NCBI GenBank assembly: GCA_028717165.1
Contig: JAQUOK010000162.1
Coordinates: 1-6,894, forward strand
Origin: Victivallaceae bacterium
GTDB lineage: Bacteria; Verrucomicrobiota; Lentisphaeria; Victivallales; Victivallaceae
Reading direction: 5' to 3'
Length of the DNA stretch: 6,894 bases
The notes under the pieces were generated by a model that worked only from the letters and a program-made list of their open reading frames with translations, made no database searches and was not told the DNA's origin. Below, piece after piece: positions 6,279-6,894 of this stretch; the stretch's first letter is position 1; the number at the start of each line of letters is the position of its first letter. Made by a program: the position numbers and the translations under genes.

Positions 6279-6320
6279 GTTATTTTGACAGAATAACAGG
6301 ATAATATGGGATAAAGACAG
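6279..6320. repeat. Inverted repeat and degenerate ACAGGATA-type direct repeat
   Basis: GTTATT (6279-6284) and AATAAC (6292-6297) form an inverted repeat. It runs into loosely repeated words of about 8-10 bases: ACAGAATA, ACAGGATAAT, ATGGGATAAA, GACAG. This resembles short low-complexity intergenic repeats of the ACAGGATTA kind that I recall from other anaerobic bacteria. There is no sign of coding. TTGACA at 6285-6290 lacks a partner -10 at normal spacing. Confidence 0.35.
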
Positions 6321-6364
6321 TTGTAATACCAATTTGCAACAAAAATGTAATATTGTTGTTTCGT

Positions 6365-6452
6365 TAACCCTGACAGGGTTATTCAGCGTAGCCCACCGCG
6401 ACGCGGTGGGTAAATATTACCACCAGTTTCTGTTCCCTGAAGTGGAACTTCA
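6365..6452. repeat. Cluster of three hairpins, REP-like dispersed element
   Basis: Three compact palindromes follow one another. TAACCCTGACAGGGTTA (6365-6381) is a 7-bp stem with GAC loop. CCCACCGCGACGCGGTGGG (6392-6410) is an 8-bp GC-rich stem, again with GAC in the loop. TGAAGT-GGA-ACTTCA (6438-6452) is a 6-bp stem. The layout is typical of small non-autonomous palindromic repeats scattered between genes. It lies in the 322-bp gap between the convergent cysteine-protein and HEPN genes (6203-6524), where I see no gene. It could also act as a two-way transcription barrier. No target-site duplication or transposase is visible. Confidence 0.6.
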
Positions 6453-6524
6453 ATATCCCCAATTTTTTTCAACTGCGCGACTGTCTATCCGGCACTGCAT
6501 CATAGCATTTCCTTATTAGTTGAT

Positions 6525-6894
6525 CTAAGTCTTGAAGCTTTCTATTTTCTCTTTGCAGCGTTTTTCGGTTATTTCAAGGAGTAATCTGACGCGCCCTGCA
6601 AAATATTCCAGATCTTTCTTCGAGATTTTGAAATCCTTGTCGTAACGCGCGCCGATGTAAGCGTATTCGAACAAGTCGAAACGTTCTTTGTCGGCTTCGG
6701 TTTCGCAGGGGAAAATAACCTCCAGATCGGGAAGGACTTCGCGGATCCGCCGGTCCGCGGCGCCCAGAAAATGCCCGGGCGGAATGTAATTGGTAAAAAC
6801 CAGCTCGATAGCTTTATAAGCGGATTCTGCTGTTTGATGAAGTAAAAAAGCGGCTTCTTCATAATCTTTTTCGCCCAAATAAAAATTAAATCCC
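6525..6894 (-). CDS. HEPN-domain protein, C-terminal part (N-terminus beyond window)
   Basis: The minus-strand frame is open from the right edge to TAG at 6525-6527, giving 123 visible residues. It has the HEPN helical pattern: YLGEKDYEEAAFLLHQTAE, AYKAIELVFTNYIPP, then FDLFEYAYIGARYDKDF and a final basic helix with KRCKEKI. Family knowledge: HEPN domains of this type occur alone as partners of minimal nucleotidyltransferases (MNT), or as the C-terminal half of an MNT-HEPN fusion, in toxin-antitoxin-like modules. The frame continues upstream without a start, so an N-terminal domain may lie outside. A TTG at 6876-6878 is in frame, but the homology pattern begins before it, so it is not the start. 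No R-x4-6-H RNase motif is present in the visible part; ARYDKDF has no histidine. It may be a non-catalytic subfamily. Confidence 0.8.
   Translation of the reverse strand, partial: GFNFYLGEKDYEEAAFLLHQTAESAYKAIELVFTNYIPPGHFLGAADRRIREVLPDLEVIFPCETEADKERFDLFEYAYIGARYDKDFKISKKDLEYFAGRVRLLLEITEKRCKEKIESFKT

Noticed and set aside
6285..6313. TTGACA with downstream AT-rich words as a promoter
   Set aside because: No acceptable -10 lies at 16-18 bases; the good-looking GATAAT is only 9 bases away. It fits a repeat tract better.
6334..6519. 61-codon plus-strand open frame
   Set aside because: It runs through the palindromic repeats, lacks a ribosome binding site and has no recognisable features.
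6203..6524. CRISPR array or tRNA in the long gap
   Set aside because: The repeats are palindromic hairpins of different sequence, with no regular spacers, and I see no cloverleaf or TTCRA-type arm.

Overview
The window looks like a chromosomal segment of a Gram-negative, probably anaerobic bacterium. This rests on a TolC-type outer-membrane lipoprotein, a sigma-54 activator with a recognisable -24/-12 promoter nearby, an even base composition, and REP-like and HEPN-type accessory sequence at the right end. I cannot fix the phylum. Desulfobacterota or the PVC group (Lentisphaerota/Kiritimatiellota) would fit, but this is an impression, not a search result.

Layout. Positions 1-1410 (minus) hold a TolC-family outer-membrane factor whose C-terminus runs off the left edge. 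Positions 1531-2229 (minus) hold rsmI, the 16S rRNA 2'-O-ribose methyltransferase, interrupted by one in-frame TAG and otherwise intact. Divergent from it, 2331-3035 (plus) is an S4-domain rRNA pseudouridine synthase of the RsuA/RluB type, so two rRNA-modification genes share a 101-bp divergent region. Positions 3201-4364 and 4361-5701 (plus) are a soluble sensor histidine kinase and an NtrC-type sigma-54 response regulator, overlapping by ATGA. A hairpin follows the regulator. A 222-bp spacer then carries a 12-bp palindrome, a very good sigma-54 promoter (5851-5867) and a strong ribosome binding site, leading into a 92-residue protein with two tandem four-cysteine modules (5924-6202). Positions 6203-6524 have no convincing gene. 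They contain a degenerate short repeat and a cluster of three hairpins resembling a REP-type dispersed element. Positions 6525-6894 (minus) are the C-terminal part of a HEPN-domain protein cut by the right edge.

How the genes may work together. The most coherent system is 3112-6202. A cytoplasmic GAF-like kinase would phosphorylate the regulator, which would act with sigma-54 RNA polymerase at the promoter just downstream of its own gene to drive the small double-cysteine protein. The kinase, regulator and promoter assignments are strong from sequence. The regulatory link is inferred from adjacency and promoter type, and the function of the cysteine protein is unknown. The main anomaly elsewhere is the amber codon inside rsmI, which is a recent nonsense mutation, a sequence error, or a read-through site.
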